Shown: positions 6,887 through 13,377 of the stretch, piece after piece
Position numbering within the stretch: the first letter of the stretch is position 1
Layout: each line of letters begins with the position of its first letter
From: an uncultured Collinsella sp.
GTDB taxonomy: Bacteria; Actinomycetota; Coriobacteriia; Coriobacteriales; Coriobacteriaceae
DNA length: 13,441 nt
NCBI GenBank assembly: GCA_900545995.1
Contig: URBM01000042.1
Span: forward strand, 1 to 13,441
Direction of reading: 5' to 3'
Made by a program: the position numbers and the translations under genes
Notes under the pieces: model-generated
Database searches by the model: none
Told to the model about the DNA's origin: nothing
What the model saw: the letters and a program-made list of their open reading frames with translations, nothing else

Positions 6887-7568
6887 CGCGAGCGCCCCTT
6901 CCCTCGGCGAGGACATCGCACGCGAGTGCCGTGACAACGCCGACGAGCACACTTGCCGGCACGGCGATATTCGTCCACCCCAAGAACTTGCATATGGCGA
7001 CGGACAGCGCAGCCAAACCGGCAGCTACGACATTGCCGCGCGACAGTCGCTGCGAAAAGAGTAGGCAGATAAAGAGCGATGTGCAGACAAAACCCGCAAT
7101 AGCGGTGGGAACATCGACAACGGCGCCGACGATGGCGCCCGTCGTACACGAAACGGCCCATGTTGCGATGAGGATTGCGTTGAGCACAAAGGACTCACGT
7201 GGACCCCAATCCTCCCCCTCAATCAGCTTGGCAAGCGAGATGCCATATGCCTCCTCGGTAAGTGTCGCGGCAACAGCCAGCGTCTGACGCTTCGAGGCAC
7301 CCGCCAGATGCGGTGCGATCGATGCCGAGTAAAGCGCAAAGCGCGAGGAGATTGCGGCGACGCTCGCGACGATCGATGCTGCAGGCACACCTGCCAGCCA
7401 CAGATTGCAGATCATAAACTGCCCGCTGCCCGTCACGAACGTGCTGCTCAGAGCAAAAACCATCCAGGGTTCCATTCCCGTCTGCGCCATAATCATTCCG
7501 CACGGCGCGGCTATCGCAACATAGGTAAGCATCACCGGCCAGACGGTTTTAACGATTTTGAGCACCAT
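6876..7568 (-). CDS. azlC: AzlC-family branched-chain amino acid transporter large subunit
   Basis: This 230-residue membrane protein is of the AzlC family (about 235 residues in relatives). It is the large subunit of a two-component exporter of branched-chain amino acids or analogues. The signature region ALSSTFVTGSGQFMICNLW (near residues 37-55) is followed by the RFALYSASIAPHL and LTEEAYGI motifs characteristic of the family. The C-terminus has three more hydrophobic segments. The ATG at 7568 is chosen because AAGGAA lies four bases upstream; the in-frame ATG at 7604 lacks a binding site. azlD overlaps its 3' end, so the two form an operon. It is divergent from the HD-domain gene. No Lrp/AsnC-type regulator is in the window. 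Confidence 0.9.
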   Translation of the reverse strand: MVLKIVKTVWPVMLTYVAIAAPCGMIMAQTGMEPWMVFALSSTFVTGSGQFMICNLWLAGVPAASIVASVAAISSRFALYSASIAPHLAGASKRQTLAVAATLTEEAYGISLAKLIEGEDWGPRESFVLNAILIATWAVSCTTGAIVGAVVDVPTAIAGFVCTSLFICLLFSQRLSRGNVVAAGLAALSVAICKFLGWTNIAVPASVLVGVVTALACDVLAEGRGARDAR

Positions 7569-7649
7569 AGCGTTCCTTGTCCCGACAAGATTTCCGAGCC
7601 GCATTCAACGACGCGGCAGAATCATCGCCCGATGGTAACCGAGTTCACC

Positions 7650-7655
7650 TACAAT
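7650..7655 (+). promoter_or_regulatory. Possible -10 element for the HD-domain gene
   Basis: TACAAT (5/6 match) lies 51 bp upstream of the start codon and is followed by TGCCCCC, like the other two candidate -10 boxes in the window. No recognisable -35 box is at 16-18 bp. Low confidence. Confidence 0.3.
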
Positions 7656-7667
7656 TGCCCCCGGATC

Positions 7668-7687
7668 GAAAGACACAGAAAGACACA
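7668..7687 (+). repeat. Tandem 10-bp repeat in the leader of the HD-domain gene
   Basis: GAAAGACACA occurs twice in immediate succession, with no mismatch, 20-39 bases before the start codon and just ahead of the Shine-Dalgarno (AGGAA, 7696-7700). The run is A-rich in a G+C-rich genome. It may be a regulator or RNA-binding site, or chance. Confidence 0.6.
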
Positions 7688-7706
7688 ACTTTTTTAGGAA
7701 GTCATT

Positions 7707-8519
7707 ATGACAGCTATCGATCGAACGCAGGCTGCCGCGGCCTTCAAGACCTACACCGATGCCTACGATGCCGCCAATCCGCGTATCGCGCTCAAAATCG
7801 AGCATACGTACCACGTTGCCGAGGCATGCGATGCCGTGGCGCGCGAGCAGGGCTGGTCACCGCAGGACATTGACCTGGCGTGGCTTTGCGGCCTGCTACA
7901 CGATATGGGCCGCTTTGAGCAGCTGCGACGCTGGGATACGTTTAAGGATGCCGAAAGCATGAGCCATGCGGCGTTGGGCGTCGAGGTCCTCTTTGGCAAA
8001 ACACCTGCAGATGCGCCCGCGGCAACAAGTATCCGCGACTTTATCGACGATCCGGTAGAAGACGAACTCATTCGAGCGAGCATTGCCTATCACAGCAATT
8101 TCCGTCTGCCCGCGCAGCTCGGCGAGCGCACGCGGCGCTTCTGCGATATCGTGCGCGATGGCGACAAGATCGACATCATGCGCACCATCGCCGACAGTAC
8201 CGTCGACACCATCCTCAAAGTGAATGAGGACGCGTTTCTTGCCAGCCACTTCTCGGCACCGACGCTGGCCGCCTTTGACGAGCACCGCTGCGTCACGCGC
8301 GATGAGCGCAATGAGCCCGCGGACTACTTGGTGGGGCTTATCTGCTTTATGTTTGAGCTTGTCTATCCGGCAAGCCGCGCGCTGGCGCGCGAGCAGGGCG
8401 ATATCTACCGCCTGCTCGACGCGCCCTTTGGTATCACGCGCCCCTTCACCGATCCCGCCACGCAAGCGACCTGGGAGCGCCTAAAGGACGAGCTGCGCAG
8501 CTGGCTGGCAAGTGCCTAG
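7707..8519 (+). CDS. HD-domain metal-dependent phosphohydrolase
   Basis: This 270-residue soluble protein carries an HD-superfamily domain over residues about 30-160. Likely metal ligands, in order, are His36, the His65-Asp66 doublet (LLHDMGRF), His87 (SHAALGVEVL), His129 (IAYHSNF) and Asp153 (DGDKID). This H-HD-H-H-D pattern fits HD proteins that hydrolyse phosphomonoester or phosphodiester bonds, often of nucleotides; the substrate is not identifiable. The rest (residues 160-270) is helical and less conserved. No signal peptide or other domain is seen. The ATG has AGGAA at 7696-7700. The gene stands alone: azlC is divergent, and its stop codon overlaps that of the convergent etfA by four bases (CTAG). 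Confidence 0.85.
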   Translation: MTAIDRTQAAAAFKTYTDAYDAANPRIALKIEHTYHVAEACDAVAREQGWSPQDIDLAWLCGLLHDMGRFEQLRRWDTFKDAESMSHAALGVEVLFGKTPADAPAATSIRDFIDDPVEDELIRASIAYHSNFRLPAQLGERTRRFCDIVRDGDKIDIMRTIADSTVDTILKVNEDAFLASHFSAPTLAAFDEHRCVTRDERNEPADYLVGLICFMFELVYPASRALAREQGDIYRLLDAPFGITRPFTDPATQATWERLKDELRSWLASA

Positions 8520-9721
8520 CACTCAAGCTGGGCCAGCAGCTCCTCAACGACCTCGACGGCGTCGCCGACGACCTTGTACTGGGCGACGCCAAAGATGGGA
8601 GCATCCGGGTCCTCGTTGACGGCGATGATGCACTCCGCCCCACCGATGCCGGCAAGATGCTGGATGGCACCCGAAACGCCGATGCTCACGAGGAGCTTGG
8701 GTGAAACCGACACGCCCGTCTGGCCAATCTGGTGGCGATACTCCAGCCAGCCCGCCTCCACGACGGGTCGCGTGCAGCCGAGCTCGGCACCCAGGGCTTC
8801 GGCGAGCTTTCGCATCAAGGGTAGGTTTTTCTTGGAGCCAATACCGCGACCCACAACAACTAGACGCTCGGCATCGGCAATCGAAGCCTGCTGGCCCCAT
8901 TCCTCGGCGGGAATCGAAATCTCGACACGAGCCTTGGCGTCTTCCGCAAGTAATACCTGGGTAATCGTTCCGGAGCGGCTATAGTCAAAGTCGGGCGCCT
9001 TAAAGATGCCGGGGCGCACCGTTGCCATCTGGGGACGGTGGTTGGGGCAGATAATGGTGGCCATCAAGTTGCCGCCAAACGCCGGACGCGTCTGTTGCAG
9101 CAGGCCCGTCTCCGTATCCATCGAAAGCACGGTGCAGTCGGCCGTAAGGCCCGTCCGCAAGCGAACGGCCACACCTGGCGCCAGCTCACGGCCAAAGGCG
9201 GTCGCGCCGTACAGAATGGCCTCGGGCCTGCGCTCGGCCACCAAATCGCAAATCAAGCGAGCATAGACCTCCGCATCGTTTTGGCGCAGTCGCTCGTCGC
9301 GGCAGACCACGACCTCGTCGGCACCGGCGCAGACCAGATGTTGCAGGTCCTTAAGCGAGCCCTCGGGGCCCATGCCGGCCAATGCTACCAGACGGCAACC
9401 GCGAGCATCGGCAAGCTCGCGCCCCTTGCCCATGAGCTCGAAGGCCACGGATGCCACGGCATCGCGCTCGTCAGTCTGCACGAATACCCAAATGTCTCGA
9501 TACGCATCGAGGTCAACCGCGCCGGCAGCCTCGTCGCGCTCGATCGAAATGGCATTGACGGGGCAAGCATCGACGCACCCGCCGCACAAGATACAGCCGT
9601 CGGTCACATGGGCGCAGCGGTTGGGGTGCTCGCCCTCCACCACAATGCCACCCGAGGCACAGGCGCGAACGCAGCGACCACAGCCAACGCATGCCTCGCT
9701 ATCGATTATCAGTCCGCTCAT
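8516..9721 (-). CDS. etfA: Electron transfer flavoprotein alpha subunit with N-terminal 2[4Fe-4S] ferredoxin domain (LctC-like)
   Basis: At 401 residues this is about 60 longer than plain EtfA because of a ferredoxin domain. Cys11-14-17-21 and Cys43-46-49-53 are the two CxxCxxCxxxC motifs; the second is followed by Pro, the first by Ala. The middle is the Etf alpha/beta domain. The C-terminal FAD-binding domain carries the ETF-alpha signature, GVSGAIQHLAG at 348-358 and NEDPDAPIF at 369-377. Ferredoxin-fused EtfA of this kind is found in electron-bifurcating or confurcating complexes such as Acetobacterium LctC and in caffeyl-CoA reductase, where the ferredoxin domain is the entry point for reduced ferredoxin. 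The ATG follows the etfB stop directly (TAGATG). The gene is last in the three-gene operon, and its stop overlaps that of the convergent HD gene. Cytoplasmic. Confidence 0.93.
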   Translation of the reverse strand: MSGLIIDSEACVGCGRCVRACASGGIVVEGEHPNRCAHVTDGCILCGGCVDACPVNAISIERDEAAGAVDLDAYRDIWVFVQTDERDAVASVAFELMGKGRELADARGCRLVALAGMGPEGSLKDLQHLVCAGADEVVVCRDERLRQNDAEVYARLICDLVAERRPEAILYGATAFGRELAPGVAVRLRTGLTADCTVLSMDTETGLLQQTRPAFGGNLMATIICPNHRPQMATVRPGIFKAPDFDYSRSGTITQVLLAEDAKARVEISIPAEEWGQQASIADAERLVVVGRGIGSKKNLPLMRKLAEALGAELGCTRPVVEAGWLEYRHQIGQTGVSVSPKLLVSIGVSGAIQHLAGIGGAECIIAVNEDPDAPIFGVAQYKVVGDAVEVVEELLAQLEC

Positions 9722-10537
9722 CTATGCCATCCCCTCGATAATCCTGGCAAGCTTTGCCGCCTGCTCGACCGGCGTGCCCTCGATGGCCTCACACGTTTGG
9801 TCGCGGTCGGGCACAAACGAGCGCACGACCTGCGTCGGTGATCCAGTAAGGCCGCAACGCGAGGGGTCGGCATGCACATCGGTAGTACAGACCACCCGCA
9901 CATCCGCATCTTCGGCCGCGCGAATGCCGGCGATGCTCGGCATGCGCAGCTGGCCGATCTCCTTGGCGGTCGTCATCGTGCACGGCATCTCCAGATAGAC
10001 CGTCTCCTCGCCGGCGTCACAGCCGTGGACAAGCGCCAGCGCACCGCACGTCGTAAAGCCCGCACTCTGCACGCAGCTCACATCGGTCACGCAGGGAATC
10101 TCGAAGGCGCCGGCCAGCTCGGGGCCAATCTGGGCAGTATCGCCATCCACCGCCATCTTGCCGCAGATGAGCAGATCGAAGTCCTCGTCGAGGGCCTCGA
10201 TACCGCATTTGAGAGCATAGGTGGTCGCCAACGTGTCCGCGCCCGCAAAAGCACGGTCGGTGAGCAGCAATGCATCGTCGGCGCCGCGGGCAATGCAGTC
10301 GCGCAGCAGCGATTCGGTTGCAGGGATACCCATCGACACCACCGTCACGCGTACATCCATGCCAAAGCCGATAAAGTCGTCCTTGAGCGCCAGCGCGCAT
10401 TCGAGGGCACTTGCATCGAAGGGATTAATGACCGCCTGCTTGCCATCACGCACGATGGTATTGGTTTTGGGGTCCATCTTGACCTCGGTGCTTCCCGGCA
10501 CCGCCTTGACGCACACCACCATATGGAAATCGCTCAT
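9722..10537 (-). CDS. etfB: Electron transfer flavoprotein beta subunit, bifurcating type (LctB-like)
   Basis: This 271-residue cytoplasmic subunit pairs with EtfA. Residues 125-139 read CGKMAVDGDTAQIGP. The VDGDTAQ-x-GP pattern is the one seen in bifurcating EtfB proteins, which bind a second FAD and NAD(H), as opposed to the AIDDDxxQ pattern of simple ETFs. The C-terminus has the usual ETF-beta GLTGSPTQVVRSFVP block. The start is ambiguous: ATG at 10537 has AAAGGGGG about nine bases upstream and is chosen; GTG at 10543 would give a four-base overlap with the preceding stop but puts the SD only three bases away. Either way translation is coupled to the upstream dehydrogenase gene and etfA follows with no gap. 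Confidence 0.92.
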   Translation of the reverse strand: MSDFHMVVCVKAVPGSTEVKMDPKTNTIVRDGKQAVINPFDASALECALALKDDFIGFGMDVRVTVVSMGIPATESLLRDCIARGADDALLLTDRAFAGADTLATTYALKCGIEALDEDFDLLICGKMAVDGDTAQIGPELAGAFEIPCVTDVSCVQSAGFTTCGALALVHGCDAGEETVYLEMPCTMTTAKEIGQLRMPSIAGIRAAEDADVRVVCTTDVHADPSRCGLTGSPTQVVRSFVPDRDQTCEAIEGTPVEQAAKLARIIEGMA

Positions 10538-10539
10538 CT

Positions 10540-12141
10540 TCACGCGCCCCCTTTCTGGACGAGTTCATCCAAGAGCTTCTCCGAAAACAGGTTGCCACGA
10601 CCCAACTGCCCGGCAGGATCGAGCTGCAGCTTGAGTCGAGCCGATTCGACCATGGCCTCGTGGCCGTACATCGTCTCCAAAAAGCCCGCCTTGATCTTGC
10701 CGACGCCGTGCTCGGCAGAGACGGCGCCGCCCATAGCCGTTACCTCCGCAGCCCACCGGGCAAACAGCTCACCACCGCGACGGTAGTCCTGCGCATCGCG
10801 CGGCAGGATATTCACATGCAGATGGTTGTTGCCGATATGTCCCCAGGCGGCAGACTCAAGCCCGCTTTCGGCCAACGTGCGGCGATAGAAGGCAACGACA
10901 TCGGCCAGGCGCGCGTTGGGTACCGACATATCCGACCCCAGCTTGGTAATGGTGGGGTCGGTGCGGCGACGCTCGTCGATGAGCATGTTGACACTCTCGG
11001 GGACGGCGTGGCGGAAGAACCGCTGGCATTCGCGATCGACCTCGGTGCGCGCAACCCAAGTCGCGTCGTCGCGGCCGCCCGCAAGCTCCAAAACCCATCC
11101 CAAGTGGTACAACTCCTCGGTCGCCTGCGCCTCGTCGTCGCAGTCGAGTTCCACGTAAACACAGACCTTTGCCTCATCGTCGAGTGCCGGCAGCGAGGCA
11201 AACGCGGTCGACTGCTCGCGCTGGCGGCGAAGGATATCCAAGGCGCCGGCATCGAAATACTCAATAGCGGCGGCATGGGACAGCACGGGGCGCACGGAAT
11301 CGGTAAAGGACACCGCCTTGTCCTCACTGTCGAAAAAGCAGCTCACGCCCCATACGACCGAAGGTGCCGCCTGCAGGGCGATCTCGAGCTCGGTAATGAC
11401 GCCGAGTGTGCCGCACGCACCGATGAAAAGATCGATGGCGTCCATATCGTCCGAAACGAAATAACCCGACGCGTTTTTGGTCTTGGGCATGGTATAGCCG
11501 GGAAGATCCAGCTCGAGCGCGCGGCCTTCCGCTGTCACGAGCGACAAGTGGCGTGCGTCAGCGTGCGCCTGACCTCGATGAAGCTCAAGCAGGTCGCCGT
11601 CCGCCAGTGCCACGTGAAGCCCCGTAACGTGCGGGCGCATGGGGCCGTAGGCGTAACTGCGGGCACCGGAGGCATTGCACGCCGCCATGCCGCCCAGGCA
11701 GGCAGATGCCTCGGTGGGATCGGTGGGAAAGAACTGCTCAGGAGCTGCCTGGAGCTCCTCATAGGCCTCAAGCGATACCTGATCCCAGTCAGCGGTCGGC
11801 AATGCCTTCTTACCCAGCTGCTTGCGCAACTCCGAAAGCACGACGCCCGGCTCCACGCGCAGCAGAAAACGGCCTCGCTCGTCGCGGCGAAGACCCAGGT
11901 AGCGATTCATACGAGAAGTGTTGAGGATGTGGCCGCCGTGGGGCACGGCACCGGCAGCCAGACCGGTCCGAGCACCCTGGACCGTTATCGGAACATGCTC
12001 GGCATGGAGCTTTCGCAGAATGGCGCGGACTTCGTCCTCCGTTGTCGGAAACGAGATGCTCGACGCCTCGCCCGATGTGCGAGATTCATCGCGACCATAT
12101 TCTTCGAACTCGTCGCCGAAGGGTTTGATGGCTGCAGACAC
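10540..12141 (-). CDS. lctD: FAD-linked 2-hydroxyacid (D-lactate-type) dehydrogenase, LctD/GlcD family
   Basis: This 533-residue flavoprotein belongs to the GlcD/DLD family (FAD_binding_4 followed by FAD-oxidase C). The FAD domain spans about 28-215, with VQGARTGLAAGAVP and the TEASACLGGMAACNASGARS block. The LGVITELEI segment closes it. The substrate domain has GHIGNNHLH (434-442), whose histidines are potential metal ligands, and AEHGVGKIKAGFL starting at 476. With the ferredoxin-fused EtfA and bifurcating EtfB downstream, it should oxidise a 2-hydroxyacid, most likely lactate, to the ketoacid and pass electrons to EtfAB. Glycolate or 2-hydroxyglutarate remain possible. The GTG start is strongly supported by AAAGGGGGAG five bases upstream. 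The stop lies two bases from the etfB ATG. First gene of the operon. No lactate permease or racemase gene is adjacent. Confidence 0.9.
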   Translation of the reverse strand: MSAAIKPFGDEFEEYGRDESRTSGEASSISFPTTEDEVRAILRKLHAEHVPITVQGARTGLAAGAVPHGGHILNTSRMNRYLGLRRDERGRFLLRVEPGVVLSELRKQLGKKALPTADWDQVSLEAYEELQAAPEQFFPTDPTEASACLGGMAACNASGARSYAYGPMRPHVTGLHVALADGDLLELHRGQAHADARHLSLVTAEGRALELDLPGYTMPKTKNASGYFVSDDMDAIDLFIGACGTLGVITELEIALQAAPSVVWGVSCFFDSEDKAVSFTDSVRPVLSHAAAIEYFDAGALDILRRQREQSTAFASLPALDDEAKVCVYVELDCDDEAQATEELYHLGWVLELAGGRDDATWVARTEVDRECQRFFRHAVPESVNMLIDERRRTDPTITKLGSDMSVPNARLADVVAFYRRTLAESGLESAAWGHIGNNHLHVNILPRDAQDYRRGGELFARWAAEVTAMGGAVSAEHGVGKIKAGFLETMYGHEAMVESARLKLQLDPAGQLGRGNLFSEKLLDELVQKGGA

Positions 12142-12155
12142 GCGAACTCCCCCTT

Positions 12156-12165
12156 TAGTTAACTA
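12156..12165. promoter_or_regulatory. Palindrome abutting the lctD ribosome binding site
   Basis: TAGTTAACTA is a perfect 10-bp palindrome touching the AAAGGGGGAG Shine-Dalgarno of lctD and lying 15-24 bp from the GTG start. A repressor bound here, or a hairpin in the RNA, could block expression. It is short enough to arise by chance. Confidence 0.35.
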
Positions 12166-12223
12166 CAGTGTTTGCAGGGAGATGTTACCGCATCGTTTCG
12201 TCGACGTGACTGAGACCGTCTCC

Positions 12224-12251
12224 ATAATTGGCGAATTTTACGTTTGCGCAA
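12224..12251 (-). promoter_or_regulatory. Candidate promoter of the lctD-etfBA operon
   Basis: On the minus strand TTGCGC (12251-12246), a 16-bp spacer and AATTAT (12229-12224) form a weak promoter-like pair, 3/6 and 4/6 matches. Transcription would start near 12217, inside the GAGACcGTCTC inverted repeat (12212-12222), a plausible operator position. The leader would be about 75 bases. Weak match, so low confidence. Confidence 0.25.
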
Positions 12252-12393
12252 TTCGGCGAGCGGCAGCGTTTTCTCGGCAGGCGCTCTATTTAACGCGCTC
12301 CTTCCCATCGCTGCCACGCATGCAATTGGCGCTCGAAAAAAGTTGAGATATTTTTTAGCGTCTCTCACCTGCGGCGATGTAAACCCGTCAAGC

Positions 12394-12413
12394 ATTTGGT
12401 CAGAAATTGGTCA
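12394..12413 (+). repeat. Direct repeat of TTGGTCA one helical turn apart
   Basis: ATTTGGTCA (12394-12402) and AATTGGTCA (12405-12413) are spaced 11 bp apart, so both copies face the same side of the helix. Two related AATTGGCG words occur further left at 12226 and 12324. This fits tandem binding by a transcription factor; which one cannot be told. Confidence 0.45.
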
Positions 12414-12486
12414 AGTTACGGCTGATACGGTCGGCATCGACAGCCAAAGCCAATGGAAGGTTTGGCCCAAAAACAGGGAGGTTCCC

Positions 12487-12783
12487 ATGGCATATTACTG
12501 GCCCCAGTACGGCGTCGCTATCGAAGTTGACGACGACCCGTATCTTCTGCCCTTCGACGAGGAGGCATTTCCCGATGCGGCTGTCTATCACGTCACCACC
12601 GACGTGATTTGCGATCCCGAATCGTTTTCGGCACTCGCTCACCACATCGCCCACATCCACGACATCAAACTCGACCCAAACTTCGACGAGCTCATCTACT
12701 CGCGACGCCTCATGCTCCACATGCTCTTTGGTGCCGATCCGTCCACGTTCGCGCGCGTCTATACCACTAAGGATGCCGCATGA
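12487..12783 (+). CDS. Small conserved-looking protein, possible remnant or relative of DUF559/Vsr-like nuclease fold
   Basis: This 98-residue soluble acidic protein has no signal peptide or membrane segment. I do not recognise it with certainty. Its opening YYWPQYGVAIEVDDDPY resembles the core strand pair of DUF559/Vsr-type PD-(D/E)XK proteins (WPE..L.VEVDG). The later YHVTTDVICDPESFSALAHHIA could match the strand and final helix of that fold. It lacks the N-terminal half and the catalytic lysine region, so nuclease activity is doubtful. The ATG at 12487 has CAGGGAGG five bases upstream, which decides the start over an open frame reaching back to 12244. Its stop overlaps the next start (ATGA), so the two genes are coupled. 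Confidence 0.7.
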   Translation: MAYYWPQYGVAIEVDDDPYLLPFDEEAFPDAAVYHVTTDVICDPESFSALAHHIAHIHDIKLDPNFDELIYSRRLMLHMLFGADPSTFARVYTTKDAA

Positions 12784-13289
12784 GCGCAAGGAAGCAGTCG
12801 AGCCCCCTAGGGTCAAAACATCGAAAAAGGCTCGGCGTTGTCTGCCTGGCCATCGCCTGCGCCCTTATCGCCGTCGGCCTTTACGCCTGGCAGTCAAAGC
12901 CTGTCGCCGAGACAGGTGCCTCGGTCACAGCGGCGGAGGGTAAGTCGCGCCAGGAAATCCAGGACGAGCTCGATGCCATCGTCCGCGACAACATGATGAC
13001 GATCTCGGTCGCACCGGTCGCCCAGCTACAAAAAGGCGGCAAGCTGCGCGTCAACGTGCAAAACGTCCAAGATAACAAGTTTCCCCAGCGTTTCCGCGTG
13101 ATCCAAAACGACGAGACCATCTATGAATCGGGCGTGGTCGAGACCGGCAAGACCGTTGAGACCTGCCCCGCAGGCGACATCAAAGAAGGTGAGGCGTATA
13201 TCGAGATTCAAGCGCTCGACGCCAAGACCTACGACGCCCATGGCAATCCCACGCGCATCAAGGTGCGAGTTGCGCAGGCCGAAGACTAG
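12780..13289 (+). CDS. Membrane-anchored extracytoplasmic protein of unknown function
   Basis: This 169-residue protein has a basic N-terminus (KHRKR), one hydrophobic segment at about residues 18-36 (LGVVCLAIACALIAVGLYAW) and a hydrophilic exterior domain, so it is probably a signal-anchored or secreted protein. A cysteine sits in the segment but without a clear lipobox. The exterior part starts with a helical EIQDELDAIV stretch, followed by alternating strand-like segments (TISVAPVAQL, KLRVNVQNV, FRVIQNDETIYESGVVETGK, AYIEIQALDA, RIKVRVAQ) that suggest a small beta-sandwich. Similar small anchored proteins in Firmicutes and Coriobacteriia are often found beside surface-adhesin or pilin-type genes; that comparison is from memory. 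It overlaps the preceding stop by four bases. A further gene starts 88 bases downstream. Confidence 0.75.
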   Translation: MSARKQSSPLGSKHRKRLGVVCLAIACALIAVGLYAWQSKPVAETGASVTAAEGKSRQEIQDELDAIVRDNMMTISVAPVAQLQKGGKLRVNVQNVQDNKFPQRFRVIQNDETIYESGVVETGKTVETCPAGDIKEGEAYIEIQALDAKTYDAHGNPTRIKVRVAQAED

Positions 13290-13339
13290 ATCTGCCACCC
13301 GTTGCGAAAACACGCACCCACGCCGCTTTCGTCTAACCA

Positions 13340-13358
13340 TCACGGAAACGGTCCGTGA
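13340..13358 (+). promoter_or_regulatory. Inverted repeat in the leader of the last gene
   Basis: TCACGGA (13340-13346) and TCCGTGA (13352-13358) form a perfect 7-bp stem with a 5-nt loop, AACGG, seven bases before the AAAGG ribosome binding site (13366-13370). No U-run follows, so it is not an intrinsic terminator. It may be an operator or an RNA stem tuning expression of the next gene relative to its neighbours. Confidence 0.4.
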
Positions 13359-13377
13359 CGAATAGAAAGGAACGATT

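Larger units (their letters stand above)
12142..12486. promoter_or_regulatory. 345-bp divergent intergenic region between lctD and the 98-aa gene
   Basis: This is the largest non-coding stretch and is poorer in G+C than the flanking genes. It holds, from left to right: the lctD Shine-Dalgarno (12147-12156), the perfect palindrome TAGTTAACTA (12156-12165), the inverted repeat GAGACcGTCTC (12212-12222), a candidate lctD promoter (12224-12251), an A6/T6 inverted repeat (12330-12360), and a direct repeat of TTGGTCA (12394-12413). It must carry the promoters of both transcription units. An in-frame extension of the 98-aa gene is open across part of it from 12244, but codon use and the internal Shine-Dalgarno argue that it is not translated. 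Confidence 0.7.

Noticed and set aside
10660..12162. 500-codon open frame on the plus strand opposite lctD
   Set aside because: It is the complement of a gene with clear FAD-oxidase motifs. Its translation is Arg/His/Gln-rich with no family signature, as expected for antisense frames in G+C-rich DNA.
12262..12315. Inverted repeat GGCAGCG (12262-12268) / CGCTGCC (12309-12315)
   Set aside because: Only 7 bp with a 40-bp separation; expected by chance in G+C-rich sequence and not tied to a start or stop.
12244..12486. In-frame upstream extension of the 98-aa gene to a TTG at 12244
   Set aside because: The stretch is richer in A+T, holds the A6/T6 and TTGGTCA repeats, lacks a ribosome binding site at its start, and a good Shine-Dalgarno precedes the ATG at 12487.
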